64,000 bases of DNA from Zygnema cylindricum (GCA_037447655.1 JBBHKE010003114.1:62001-126000), one strand, 5' to 3'. Counted from the stretch's first letter, positions 33,633 to 45,311 are shown. The notes: a model not told the origin generated them from the letters alone. Numbers and translations: made by a program.

Positions 33633-34450
33633 CCCCCCTTATTTTCTAGTATATATATATATATATATATTTTTTTTTTCAACTTCCACAAACAAGTAAA
33701 CAAACATCCCCTCCCCTTTTTCCTTTTCTTTTTCCTTTTTCCTTTTCCTTTCATAAAACTGAAGTATTTAACACAGTGCATTATATGAACTGAAATAATA
33801 GTTGCATCACACATTTTATTTAACATCCCGTTTTTCATAAATCCGAGCAAAGATTTTATCCACTTCATCACTCTTTTATCCACACACCAACAGATTTCCC
33901 TCTTGCGATCCAAACAGCCAGCCCCATCTCCAATCTGCAATATACACTCTGATGCTAACCCTTTTACAGGCACATCTTCACAAGTGACATCACACCAAGT
34001 AGTGATGCCAAATCCATCCACCCCCAAATATTCCCAAAAAACACTAGTCCCCACTAAGTTCCTTATAAGATCTACATCTTTCGTACTCATATTTTTATCC
34101 ATGATAGTTACCCTATTTTCTGAACTTCCCTCACTTTCTCCCATGGATTTCTTTCCACTATTACTTTCTAATTTAATTCCCAATAAATATTTCTTCTCCC
34201 CTAAACCTTTAATCAAATATTTCTCTTCTCCCCTATCCTTTGAAACCTCTTCGAGTTTCACTTCTCCCCTTTCCTCGGAATCCGTTGAAGTCTCCCTTTC
34301 CGACCAGTTTTCTGGTTCCCTATTATCTATAAAGTTATCCTGATTAATTTTATCTTTCCCGTTTTCACTTATGGATCCTAGAACTGACTTTCTCATTTCT
34401 AAGTCATACACTCTACACTCCTCGACATCCTCAAGTACCTCCTCTCTCTT
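33633..34450 (-). pseudogene. E7 collapsed pol remnant
   Basis: One frame (34411 down to about 33660) strings together shrunken pieces of pol: KGLGEKKYLLGIKLESNSGKK (reverse transcriptase, cf. KDLGEAKYILGIQMERDRGKK), then VDLIRNLVGTSVFWEYLG and ITTWCDVTCEDVPVKG (RNase H). The YVDD core, integrase and protease are gone. The frame stays open for about 300 codons despite the deletions. It ends through a T-rich tract and (TA)n at 33650-33670. Confidence 0.75.
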
Positions 34451-34507
34451 TACTTCCCTTATACCTCCAAAAGCACACTGTTGCCTTCGTGCAATTACTG
34501 TGTGCTT

Positions 34508-35335
34508 TCATTTCTTCCCTATACTACTAATCCGGAGAAGCTCTAAAATATCTTCATCTTCTTTCTCCTCTTCCCCTTCTTCCTCCTCATCCATATTCCA
34601 ACTTCTAAGTTTTTCCAAACAAGGGCATTCCTCCATATAATGACCCGGTTCCCTACAAAAGAAGCAAACCCTTTTTTTCAAAGCTCCCGTGCATTTTCCT
34701 CTCCCTCTCTTTCCACCAAAGTTCCGATAAGGTTTACCTTTGTCTTTCTTTCTCTCATCACGCTTCCCCTCGTCACCACCGTTCCTCTCATCACGCTTCC
34801 GCTCGTCACTGCCGTTCCTCTCATCACGCTTCCGCCAATCACCACCAGCTGAAAATGCATTGACCCTGTCCTTTCCCCTACGAAGCTCCAAAGTGCTTTC
34901 CCTCACAAGAATTATCCCCATGGTAAAGCTCCAAGTCCATGAGGAGCCATCCATTGCCTGCATACGACAAATTATGTTTTCGTACTCATCTGGGAGTTTC
35001 ATAATTAGTGTATTAATCTTACTCTCCTCAGATTCTACATATCCCGCACTAGTAAGCTCAACATATAACGCAGCAATATCATTGCAAAAATCTATCATGC
35101 TACTGCCTTTATAAACGTAGGCATCTATTTCCTGTTTTACTAATTGCTGCCTCTGAATAATCTCACTCTTATAAATCTGAGTTAGTGCTTCCCATATCTC
35201 TGAAGACTTCGTTAGACTTAAAAGAGTGATAGCTATCAACTTAGACACATATCTAAGTATGAGATGTTTTGCTATAGTGTTTTTGTATTCCCATATTTTT
35301 GTGTCATTTTCTTCAGTTTTAATCCCTGTATGCAT
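34508..35335 (-). CDS. E7 Gag, open reading frame intact
   Basis: 275 codons without a stop, the best-kept Copia Gag here. ENDTKIWEYKNTIAKHLILRY, SSEIWEALTQIYKSEI and MIDFCNDIAALYVEL lead to the zinc knuckle CFFCREPGHYMEEC, a perfect C-x2-C-x4-H-x4-C. A basic spacer holds direct repeats of KRDERNG (34740-34840), and the tail is acidic. The usual N-terminal start (MGPPSRVP...) is missing: the frame opens at the junction with a truncated LTR, so the ATG at 35335 lies at or next to the LTR breakpoint. Nucleocapsid role is known for the family; expression is not shown. Confidence 0.85.
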   Translation of the reverse strand: MHTGIKTEENDTKIWEYKNTIAKHLILRYVSKLIAITLLSLTKSSEIWEALTQIYKSEIIQRQQLVKQEIDAYVYKGSSMIDFCNDIAALYVELTSAGYVESEESKINTLIMKLPDEYENIICRMQAMDGSSWTWSFTMGIILVRESTLELRRGKDRVNAFSAGGDWRKRDERNGSDERKRDERNGGDEGKRDERKKDKGKPYRNFGGKRGRGKCTGALKKRVCFFCREPGHYMEECPCLEKLRSWNMDEEEEGEEEKEDEDILELLRISSIGKK

Positions 35336-35697
35336 ATAGTTCTAGTTAAATGAATTAGTCTTATTGTAACTGTTTAAATAAATATCATACCCCGTAGTAT
35401 CTAGTACACTTTAGACTATGTGGATAAGACTATCGGCTATTGCAGTGTGGCAAATGGCAGGTACCAGGATCAAATCCTGCCACTGTCATAACTACCTTTT
35501 AGAGAAAACCCCCTATAAAACAACTGTCTGTTTCCCTCTAGACAGCACAGGCAGCCATGGCTAACTCCTCTAGTCTTCAGTGACTGCGACAAGTGTGGGG
35601 ACTTGAGGAGGAGTTAGAGGCAGGCTGTCAATATCTACTATTTAGCTTCTTATTTTGCAATCTCTAGACCTAGAAAATACTTGAATTCAGTGCCCTC
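35331..35697 (-). mobile_element. E7 5' LTR fragment (antisense)
   Basis: First 365 bp or so of an LTR that is nearly identical to 33295-33627, joined in mid-LTR to gag. It keeps the tRNA-like module (GGTACCAGGATCAAATCCTG at about 35460) that the 3' LTR has lost. Confidence 0.88.
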
Positions 35698-35770
35698 TCC
35701 TAAATTAAAATATTGCCGGGAAAAATGCGGGTTGAAAGAAAAATTAAAATTAGACTAGAAAATAAGGGAG

Positions 35771-36803
35771 TGTTGAAATTGAAAGATTTCTAGAGTATTT
35801 TCTAGGTTTAATATGTTAGTATCAAAAAAAAAAGGACAGGCAGCCTGCCTCCATCTCCTCTCTCTAACCCCCATACTTGTTGTAGTCACTGAAGGTTAGA
35901 GAGGATGGTTGATCCATGGCTGCCCTAGTCCAACAAGCAGTTATTTTTAGTATTTACTCTAAAAATATACATGACGGACCCGAGATTTGATCCCGGTACC
36001 TACCGGTCGTCAGGTTGACCGACAGCGGTCAGCTTTATCTAATTAGACAAGGACCAATGCTAAATGCTATGGTATGTGATAGATATATATACATTTAGAA
36101 AGGAACATATTCATTTAACTAAAACTGGATACGGCATGCATAGATACAGTTTTATTAAAGTACGAAGTACGATATCATTTCAAAAACGAATACCACGCAT
36201 GTTTTTGGCAACGAAGCAAATATCGCGCAAGTATTTATAACGGCTACGATTGCGTCTCATTGCGAATTTGACGGCGCACATCATCGCCGAAATCCTGAAG
36301 TGGTCACCTTGGCGTTTTGTGACGTGGCATGACCTGGAGCCACGTAGAGAGATGACATTCGGTCATAGGAATTGCGAGGAATGTACGGACGAGTAAAAAG
36401 CAGACACGCGTCCGCTTAATAGCCTTGTCGTACATAGGCCGTACAAAAGGTATACCGGCAGTAGTACTTTTTGGTACGGGACAGTAATCTGATTGATCCG
36501 TACTTCAATAGATAGAAGTTATTAGAGGGAATCAGGACTTAGAAAATTTTGGTAGGTTGTCACCTATCTCTTTGAGAGTTTGTACAAATTGGCATTTTTA
36601 CTGCCTCATAACTTATCGCCTGGTTGGGCGTTTTCAGAGATTCTTTTTCCTACGGACTCAGGGGGGTCGAGGCTGCACAAAAGTGTATACAGATTGCCAG
36701 CCTGATTACTTGGGCAACAGTGGCTGTGGCTTAAAGTGGGCTAGTTAATAACTATGTAGAGGCTTCCTATATTCTGTAGTCCAATGGAGGACACAGAATT
36801 GCA
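35771..36803 (+). mobile_element. E6 3' LTR, type B
   Basis: 1033 bp, TGTTGAAATTG...GGACACAGAATTGCA, directly after the polypurine tract. It has the antisense tRNA-like module (35960-36050), GTAC cluster (36380-36515) and GACTCAGGGGGGTC (about 36655). The LTR-encoded leader ATG GAG GAC ACA GAA TTG CA is open in this copy. Confidence 0.93.
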
Positions 36804-38309
36804 CAATGATATTTAGAAAATATTGGTGACATTCTCCTCACAACAAAGGGCACGCCAAATTGGATTGAGTGAGATTAATCGCATCGCATCAGCCTTTTTT
36901 TACATGGAAACGATGCGAGTTGGATACACAATTACACACACTAATGTACTGTACAAAACTGTACCTTTAGGTGGAAACATCATTTTATTAGCGTACATTA
37001 ATGAACGGTGGGAAACACATACTCTATTAGACCGTTGAGTTGATCGGCAGATATAGTGTAATTCATCGAATGACGCAAATGTCATTTTGTTCTTGTCATG
37101 ATGTGCCTAATATCTGATGACGTTGCGAACATAATGATTTTCCTTGTAATATTAAGTTTTGCAGGCTACGATGCCCATCGCTACTAGCGTGAAAGATTTA
37201 TTAACGTTGAAGCAAAATTAGGAGATGTAACTCTGTAATTAGTGTGATTTTGTAGTATGGTACATACTGTGAGGCGTGGGAGATTGTAGTCCACGCGCGT
37301 TAAATACTGGTTGACACCATTTTATGATATTCATCCAAGATTTTTTTTTAGCAATTTCAATAACGACTGTCAATGTAGTTGCTCTTTGTAAATTTCCCGG
37401 CTATTTCAAAACCACGTAGTTGGTAGTCGGCCGACGGACTTTGGGTCGCGCGTCGCACTTCTCGTACAAACTTCTTGCCGTTAGTCGTCTTTTGTATTGT
37501 AGTTTGCGTGCGAAACAACTATGATGCCCGTCCATCCACCGTCCACTTGTCTTCGGTGTCAGACGACAAATAAAAACACTTCAGTGTGTCCTATTAAATC
37601 GCGTGTGAGCCTAACACCTCCCAAAACGTTAACTAAATTATTGTTGGGGTAATTTTGCATGTGCTAAAGTTACAGTTATTTTTTATCGTTTTCCTCCATA
37701 ACTTGGAAAAAAACGAAAAAATCCGCAGTCGTACTAAAAAAATGAAATTGACACTTTACAAGTTGCGTTACCATATAACTTTAAATGTATTGCAATTTGT
37801 TGTCTAGCGCGAAGTTGTTTGTCATCTAGCGCATTTTGACCCAATTTCACGTCCTTCCAGCTCATCTTCAAACTTTATGTAAAATTACCTCGCGAGGTGA
37901 TTTTAATCAAAGTTCTACGACGTGGGCGAATATGCATATGGTTCCACGAGGTAAACGAATAGTCAGATGGTGTCGCACGTGCCAGAAGTTTTTTAAAAAT
38001 TTTGAGTAGGAAGTACCAAAAAAAAACCCACCGCACGTTTCCAGCCTGTGCGTGACTTTTTTCCACGGGCTTTTTTTTGTACAAGGGCTGTGGAGGGGGT
38101 TTCGACCAATGGACGGCATTTCGCAAAAGCGAAGTCCGTGAAAGCGCCTCTATTTTTCTCCTTCTCCCACTAACGCGTCTATCTCACAATTTTTGCAATG
38201 AAAAAAGACAAGAAAGGTATCAAATGAAAGATCTATAAATAATATATCTTTTGGCTATCTTTTAGCTTATTTTGGTGGCAAGTAGAGTGAGAACGGACGA
38301 AAAAACAAA
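36804..38309. other. Low-copy sequence, no gene seen
   Basis: Short open frames at 36823-37038 and 37875-38126 show no motif I recognise. No RNA gene or element ends are evident. Confidence 0.4.
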
Positions 38310-38990
38310 ATCGGGAAACCATGGCAGAATGTTTTGGAAGTTGTTACGTCGACGCTATCATAAGTACGCATGACGTCAAAATGTCAAAAACCCTAAACAT
38401 ATACGATGTCACAAGTAGCTAGACGTCTACAATCGTCTCTATTTTGTAAACGTCATCAATTGTCCCGAGTTTTGTACGTGTCTAAAATCGTCACAAATTA
38501 CACCCATGTCTATATCCGTTACAATCTAAAGTTACAATTTTATTTCTTAACATACGAATGCTTTGAAAGCTATATAGAGAATCTTCGCTAAAAAACAAAG
38601 TAACTAGACTAACTTTTGAACATGCGAAAGTATCCTTATTAATAAAAAGAAAAATCACTAAAGGCACTTTCCCATGATACCGAAACTTTAATCTTGTAAC
38701 TTTGTTTTTAACGAAGATTCTCCGTACTACTTTCAGAGCATTCCTATGTAAAGAAATAAAATCGTAACTTTAGATTCTGACAGATGTAGACGTGGGTGTA
38801 CTTTGTGACGTTTGTAGACGACTACGAAACTCGCGAGAATTGATGACATATACAAAATAGCGACGGTTTATGACGTCTAATTACTTCTGGCATTGTAGAT
38901 GTTTAGGGTTTGTGACATTTTGACGTCACGATCAAATTATGACAGCTTCGACGTCACAAATTCCAAAACTTTTCGCCATGGTTTTGTTGT
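38310..38990. repeat. Large foldback element
   Basis: Imperfect inverted repeat: left arm about 38320-38605, right arm about 38690-38985, loop of about 85-100 bp. Matching ends include CCATGG (38319 and 38976), TGACGTCAAAATGTCA (left) against TGACATTTTGACGTCA (right), and GAGAATCTTCG against CGAAGATTCTC next to the loop. No transposase is present. A foldback or MITE-like DNA element is inferred. Confidence 0.85.
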
Positions 38991-39119
38991 TTTTGAAGAT
39001 TTAATTTCGTGCGTACCTGAAATTTGGTGCGCACGCGACGTTTCGTGCGTATATATTTTACATGATGTACTGTGGAGTTTTGAACAGATTTGCGGTTCGG
39101 GGGAGTTGGTGTACGAGCA

Positions 39120-39370
39120 AAATTAAAGTGACGTGTGAGTGGCGCCAACAAACATTTGAAAATGTACGGCGGATCGCGAAGTGATCCGATATAAAATATG
39201 AATTGTTTGAAACGTATGAAGTACAAATAAAGTGACGTGAAGAAGCGTACGAAAAATATGGAATGCGTTTGGAAATGGATGGTGGATCGCGAAGCGATCT
39301 GATGTAAAATATTTGAAGAGGTTGAAATGTACGCCGCAAGTACGAAACATAATGCGACAGGCGACATTTA
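39120..39370. repeat. GGATCGCGAAG repeat, two units
   Basis: Two related units of about 120 bp with GGCGGATCGCGAAGTGATC (about 39168) and GGTGGATCGCGAAGCGATC (about 39282), each followed by GATRTAAAATAT and GTGACG or AACATAATGCGAC text. An inverted relative lies at 57500-57682. Confidence 0.8.
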
Positions 39371-39899
39371 TGGAAAAGTACGTGACGCGACGGTACAGAT
39401 ATTTTATTTGCGACAGTTGCACTTATTGCAAACAACACGATTTCGGTACGAATATGATTTCGAAGGTACAAGATCATTTCGGCAAGTAGTTTGAGTTACA
39501 CGTGGAGGTCCGACGGCATCCGCCGTCATTTTACAAGGGTTCCTACGTATGTGATGACGGGTTACTGCGTGGACTTATCGACAAGTGACTAAGCAAGTTG
39601 TCACTTATGACGCGGATTTGTGGATGCGTCGGTGTAATTATTTGAAACATCAATATTTTGTTTTATGCGAACTAATGATTTAGTGTTGATTAAAATAGTT
39701 ATATTTTACGTGATTAATGAGGATATCGACACTTTAATTTATGTGTCGTATTTGCAGACAAGTGTACGCTTACGATTGCTTGACTTTCCGGTGTACGCTT
39801 ACGATTAGTTTTTCTTGTAATTGGTTATTATAGTTAAATAGGACTTAATGACAGTTACGTAATTTATGTTGGTTATTTTGACACTTAGTGATTCGTTGA
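39371..39899. other. No gene seen
   Basis: AT-rich sequence up to the start of the E8 LTR. No feature is supported. Confidence 0.4.
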
Positions 39900-40962
39900 T
39901 GTAGAAATTAATGGTCTTTTAAAGTATTTTCTAGGTCTGAATAGAAGTATAGAAAGAAGCCGAGGCAGTCTACCTCTAACTTCTCTTTCTAACTCTCAAA
40001 CTTGTCGCAGTCACTGAGAAATTGGAGAGGGAGCTAGAGCCATGGCTACTTAGGCTATCCAGAGGTTTACGCGAAAATATATTTTAGTTAGGGGTTTTAT
40101 TTACTAAAAGATATGTGCCGGCCACAGGATTTGATCAGGGTACCTACCGGCCGGCAGACAGCCAGTAGCCGATAGCTGTTAGCCTTAGCCGTTAAGTCTA
40201 GAAGTAGTGTTACCTACTACATGGTTTGATAATTATTTAAACATTTTAATATAGGATAGTTCATTTAACTGTAACTGTTTACAGGAGACCTATATCCATT
40301 AAATGTAAAAGTACGGATACCGGTACGCATACGAACCAATACCGCGCATTTATTTCTTTAGTGAAACGAAAACCGCGCATGTATTTATTATGGCTACGAT
40401 TAAATGTGAATTTAATCGGACAGCCGGAATTAACGCCGAGATCGCGGAAGAGGATTTCGGCGGTTTGTGGTCATCGCCACATCGAATGACACATGACGGA
40501 ATGACATTGGATCGCGGCATCTCCGAAGATTAAGGGAGCGAATCCAGACATACCACGTGTCGACATTAAGGCCATGTCGTATAGTGTCCGTACAGAAAGT
40601 ACATCGGCAGCTCTACTTATTGTGTACGGAACTGAAATCTGATTGGCTCCGTAGATCAGTAGATAGAGTCTGTGAGAGAGATAGGACTTAGAAAAATTAG
40701 AAGATAATACCCTCTCTCCCAAAGAGCTTTTGTACAAATGGTCAACTTTGACCCTCCCATAACTTACTGCTCAGGGGAGAAAATTCAGAGATTTTTTTTG
40801 CTATCAACTCAAGGGAGTCTAGCCTTCACAGGGGTGAAGTTGGTCAGTTATTTTCTGCCATGGTGGCAGATATTTTTGCTGAAACACAAAGGGGTCAGGG
40901 TTATCCTAGAAGCTTCTTGGAAGCTCACCACTCTGTGAACTTATGGAGGTCTCAGAGTTTCA
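39900..40962 (+). mobile_element. E8 5' LTR, type A1
   Basis: 1063 bp, TGTAGAAATTAATGG...GTCTCAGAGTTTCA, close to 26461-27507. tRNA-like module at 40110-40200; GTAC cluster near 40300 and 40575-40650. The leader ATG is at 40943. Confidence 0.92.
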
Positions 40963-42090
40963 GGTTATGGGCCCACCCTCTAGGGTACCAATCTTTAATG
41001 GAACAAGCTTCATATACTGGGAAAGTATGATGATAGGAGCTCTATGTGAAAAAAGGTTTTGGGGGATAGTGAGTGGACGATAACGGCGTCCATCAAGTCT
41101 TGGAATCCCTCTAGGGTTTGAAGGAAGCAGATTCACAAAGAAAGCAGGTCCATCTTCAACGGAGGAGACAAAGAAAGGAGAGGTGGTGGACAAAGGAAAG
41201 GAGAAGGAGGCGACCACACCAATAGCAACTGGTTCGGCATTCATGTCACCTATTCCGAGGAACGAGGAGAATGATACTGAAACATGGGACTTCAACAATA
41301 TAGCGGCAAAGCACTTGATCCTACGCCATCTCACTCAAGGACTTGCATGTCCTCATTTGCAGGTAGAAAGGGCATCCGATCATTGGATGGCTCTCATAGG
41401 GATGTACTGAAGTGGTACGATTGAGCAACAACAGTTGGCAGATCAGAAAGTTAATGAGTATGTATAGAAAGGGGGCAAGATGTTGGATTTTTGCAATGAG
41501 CTTGCTACACTTTTCATGGAGCTAGAGAGTGCGGGAAAAGATTTTAGTGAAAAAGAAAAGGTTAACTGTTTACTGATGAAGTTACCCATTGAGTTTGAGA
41601 ACATACTCAACTGTGTGCAGGACTTGCCGGACTCAAGGTGGATATGGAACTCAGTGGTAGGGATGATTCTCGTTCGGGAGAATACAATTGAGATTCGAAC
41701 GAGAGGAAAGAGTGGCCAAGCTTTGGCAACTGCGACTGATTGGAGGAACAAGGATTCCCAGAAACTGGTCGGAAACTATAGGGGGAGGGAGCAAAAAAAT
41801 CAGACCGACGAGTCCGGACCAAAGGCTCCCAATGGTTTATGTTATTTTGTAAGAAACTTGGGCACTATATGGCAGAGTGCACTAAGCTAACCGAGCTTCG
41901 GTTAAAGGAGGGGCAGACCGGTGGTACACCGAGAGGAAAGAAAAAGGCCCTTGTGACAGAGGTACATGAGGCGGAATCCGAGGATGAGGACGATGAGCTG
42001 CTTTTAGATGAGGAGTTGGAGGCGAAAAACGAGGTCGAAATACCACGAAGGCAGAAATGTGCTTACGGTGGATTGAAAGGTGAAGCAGGC
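40943..42090 (+). pseudogene. E8 gag
   Basis: LTR-encoded MEVSEFQ, primer site (40963-40977), then GPPSRVPIFNGTSFIYWESMMIG, a stop at about 41081 and KEKEATTPIATGSAF...LILRHLTQGLACPH. A stop near 41408 and a one-base shift near 41850 inside the zinc knuckle split it; in the downstream frame it reads FCKKLGHYMAEC. An acidic tail and RRQKCAYGG end the Gag part. Confidence 0.88.
40963..40977 (+). promoter_or_regulatory. Half-tRNA-iMet primer-binding site (E8)
   Basis: GGTTATGGGCCCACC directly after the LTR end, in the Gag frame. Confidence 0.9.
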
Positions 42091-42631
42091 TAGATTGTAG
42101 ATTGAGGTGCCTCCATGCACATGTGTAAGGATACGCACCTGTTCACTAAGATAAGAAATATTCCCACCGTAGAGATAGAGTACGGGGATGGGAGGATAGT
42201 CACCACTACTCTTGTAGGATCGGTAGATTTGGAAGTGTTAGTAGAAGGAAGGACATCCATAGTAACATTATCCGATGTATTGTTTATTCCGGAGCTGAAC
42301 AAAAACCTCATCTCTATATCCGTATTAGATGATAAGGGTTTTTTTACTAGCATTAGGGAAGGAGTCTTTACTGCTAGTTTTGAGGAGGATGTCTATTTCA
42401 TTGCTGAGAAAGGTAGCCATGGGATGTCTAGGCTTGTTTTAAGTAATGAAAAGAAGAAGCTTTATTATGCTAGTGTTCATGATATTATGATGTGGCATAA
42501 GAGGCTTGGGCATGTGAATCTAGACAAGTTAAGAGAGATGAAAAAGATGAAGTGGTGGAAGGGATTAAGTTTAGTGAGAATGATAATATAAGTGATTGTA
42601 GTGGATGTGCTCAAGGTAAAACACACAGATT
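42091..42631 (+). pseudogene. E8 protease and integrase N-terminus, cut by gap
   Basis: The protease site reads IVD-stop-GASMHMCKD: a TGA replaces the Ser of DSGA. Then TVEIEYGDGRIVTTTLVGSVD, LSDVLFIPELNKNLISIS and WHKRLGHVNLDKLREMKK, a shift, and CSGCAQGKTHR at the gap. Confidence 0.88.
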
Positions 42632-42641
42632 NNNNNNNNNN
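42632..42641. other. Assembly gap (10 N)
   Basis: Ten N in the middle of the integrase. The sequence after it is not integrase. Confidence 1.
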
Positions 42642-42826
42642 TTAAAAAGATTCAGGATAGAGAGAGTGTCTGAGATAGATGACTAAATGCCTCGGTTAGT
42701 CTAAAGTCAAAGCATGTGTTTTCATGTCGACGGCCACATGAAAGACATGCTTGTAACATGCTGTACCGGATTTACAGATGTGCACCATACAAGCCTAAGC
42801 GAGGGAATTAGAAGCCTCCACAGCAG
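42642..42826. other. Unassigned sequence after gap with hairpin
   Basis: Begins TTAAAAAGATTCAGGAT, a text also found after the first gap (27897-27930). It holds a near-perfect hairpin at 42710-42752 (AAGCATGT...ACATGCTT arms of 17-18 bp, 8-nt loop). No protein recognised. Confidence 0.5.
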
Positions 42827-43488
42827 ATGTAAAAGTACGGATTCCGGTACGAGTACGAAACCAATACCGCGCATTTATTCCTTTAGTGAAACGAATACCG
42901 CGCATGCATTTATTACGGCTACGATTAAATGTGAATTTAATCGGACGGCCGCAATTAACGCCGAGATCGCGGAAGAGGATTTTCGGCGGTTTGTGGTCAT
43001 CGCCACATCGGAGGACACGTGGCGGAATGACATTGGATCGCGACACCTCCGAAGATTAAGGGAGCGAATCCGAACATACCACGTGTAGACATTTAGGCCA
43101 TGTCGTACAATGTTCGTACAGAAAGTACACCGGCAGCTGTACTTTTGTGTACGAAACTGAAATCTGATTGGCTCCGTAAATCAGTAGATAGAGTCTGTGA
43201 GAGAGATAGGACTTAGAAAAATTAGAAGATATGACCCTCTCTCCTAGAGAGCTTCTGTACAAAAGGTCATCTTTGACCCTCCATAACTTACTGCTCAGTG
43301 GAGCAAATTTAGAGATTCTTTTTGTTATCGACTCAGGGGAGTCTTGTCTTCACAGGGGTGAAGTTGGTCAGAGTTTTTGTCTGCCAGGGTGGCAGTTATT
43401 TTTTCTGAAACACAAAGGGGTCAAGGTTATCCTAGAGGCTTTTTGGAAGCTGTCCACTCTGAGGACTTATGGAGGTCTCAGAGTTTCA
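42827..43488 (+). mobile_element. Partial LTR, type A1
   Basis: Right two thirds of a type A1 LTR, from AGTACGGATTCCGGTACG to the exact end GTCTCAGAGTTTCA. It keeps the GTAC cluster and the perfect dyad GACTCAGGGGAGTC (43330-43343). No primer site follows; pol sequence begins at the next base. Confidence 0.9.
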
Positions 43489-45311
43489 AGACTCACCAGA
43501 AATCTCACATACACCTATGGACTTCGAAGAGATAGAAGACATGGGACCAGAACCGGCTCCTATGGACAGGGGAGCAGATACGACAGTGAGGAGAAATCTA
43601 AGACTTCCATCCATTCCAGCTTTGGAGTTTGAGGGAGGAAGAAGGAGCAGCAAAAGGATACAAGAAAAACATGCCGCTAAAGGTAACTAAGCTGTCTCAC
43701 CCAGATGAGCCTCAGTCTTACTCAGAAGAAGTAAATAATCTAGAAAAAGAAAGATGGATTAGAGCCATAAATGATGAGATGGCCTCTATCATGGAAGCAA
43801 ACACTTGGGAACTAGCGGATTGTCCTCCAGACAGAAAACCTATTGGATGTAAATGGGTATTTAAATTAAAACTGAACCCAGTTAATACCATTGAGAGATA
43901 TAAGACTCGATGAGTAGCGAAAGGGTTCACCCAATAGGAGGGGATTGATTATGAGGAGACCTTTGCTCCAGTTGTTCGATTCCCATCAGTAAGAATTCTT
44001 CTCAGTCTGGCAGCAGCGGAAGACATGGAAATACACCAGATGGACATTAAGACTGCTTTTCTCAATGGTGAGTTAGAGGAGGAGATTTTCATGAGGCAAC
44101 CCGAGGGGTTCGTGGGAGAAGGAGAAGAGAGCAAAGTATGCAGGCTCATAAAGTCCTTATATGGACTGAAGCAAGCTCATCGACAGTGGAATAACAAACT
44201 AGATGAGTTTCTCACCGGTCTGGGATATATCCGGATCAGCTCGTACCATTCTATCTATATGTTTGAAGATGAGAATGGTGTCATTTTTATTGCAATTTAT
44301 GTGGATGATCTGCTTTTATTGAGTAAATCTTTGGAAAAAACCGATAAGTTAAAGAAAGATCGTAGAAGCATATTTGATATAAAGGATTTAGGGGAGGCAA
44401 GATATATTTTGGGGATCCAAATGGAAAGGGATAGGGGGAAGAAGATTATCAGACTTACTCAAAAAGAAGCAATAAGTAATATGCTTGAGAAATTTCAGAT
44501 GGAAAATGCTAACAGTTGTACCACTCCCATGGACTTGAAAAACGTAAGTGATGGGAGTGTAGAAGGAGGAGTGATGATCTTAGATGATCAGATGAGTCCA
44601 GAGGAGAGAGAGTTTATGAAGTCTATCCCTTATAGATAGGTTGTAAGAAGTTTAATCTTTTTCATAAATTGTACTAGGCCGGACATGGCGGCAGCAGTTG
44701 GAGTACCCAGTAGGTGTCTTAATGATCCTAGGAAGAGAGATTGAGAGGCAGCCAAGAGCGTCATGAGATATCTGGTGGGAACCAAAGAGTTATGGTTACA
44801 TTTGGGAGGGGAGCACACAGACATCACTACTTGGAGTGATGCCAATTTTTGGGACGCACCTATGAGACGATGCACTTCTAGGTATGTGTTGTATGTTGGG
44901 GAAGGTGCTTGTTGTTGGAGCAGTAAGCAACAAAAGGTGGTTGCTCAGTCCACTATGGAGGTTGAGTACATGGCATCTTGTTCTGCTGTGAAATAGTTGA
45001 TGTCGGTCAAGTCCTTGCTGCAAAAACTGGGGTATATGAAGGAGGGAGTGCATGAAGTGTTTTGTGATAATCAAGCGGCCATTACAATTGCAGCCAATCC
45101 AAAACATCATTTTAAGGCTAAACATATGGACATAAGATTAATTATTATAAAGAAAAAGTTGAGAATAAAATAGTGAATCTTGTTTATAGATCTGATGAGG
45201 AAATGGTGGCTGACATGATGACCAAACCTGTGCCCTCTCCGAAGTTAAAATACTGTAGGGAAAAATGTGGATTAAAAGAAAAGTTAAAATTAGACTAGAA
45301 AATAAAGGGAG
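43469..45311 (+). pseudogene. Pol-only derivative 1 (integrase tail, RT, RNase H)
   Basis: The LTR leader MEVSEFQ is joined in frame to the integrase C-terminal linker DSPEISHTPMDFEEIED...SIPALEFEGGRRSS; a shift near 43680 ends that frame. Reverse transcriptase follows (IGCKWVFKLKLNPVNTIERY, QMDIKTAFLNGELEEEIFMR, YVDD at 44298-44309), with stops at 43911 and 43937, then RNase H (WSDANFWDAPMRRC, SSKQQKVVAQSTMEVEYMA, NQAAITIAANPKHHFKAKHMDI). The stretch 44025-44636 is open for 204 codons. Primer site, gag, protease and the integrase core are all absent. Ends at the polypurine tract AATAAAGGGAG. Confidence 0.9.

Larger units (their letters stand above)
28214..35770 (+). mobile_element. Copia element E6 internal region
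   Basis: The longest Copia body in the window: gag, protease, integrase, reverse transcriptase, RNase H. It is broken by antisense element E7 (32469-35697). E6 text stops at GACATGATGACCAAAC and resumes at GTGCCCTCTCC (35698), then the polypurine tract AATAAGGGAG and the 3' LTR. Two bases are missing and no clean target duplication is seen, so the right junction was altered after insertion. Confidence 0.9.

Noticed and set aside
38954-39477. Overlapping minus-strand frames of 99-139 codons
   Set aside because: They arise from the duplicated GGATCGCGAAG repeat in several frames at once; no protein signal.
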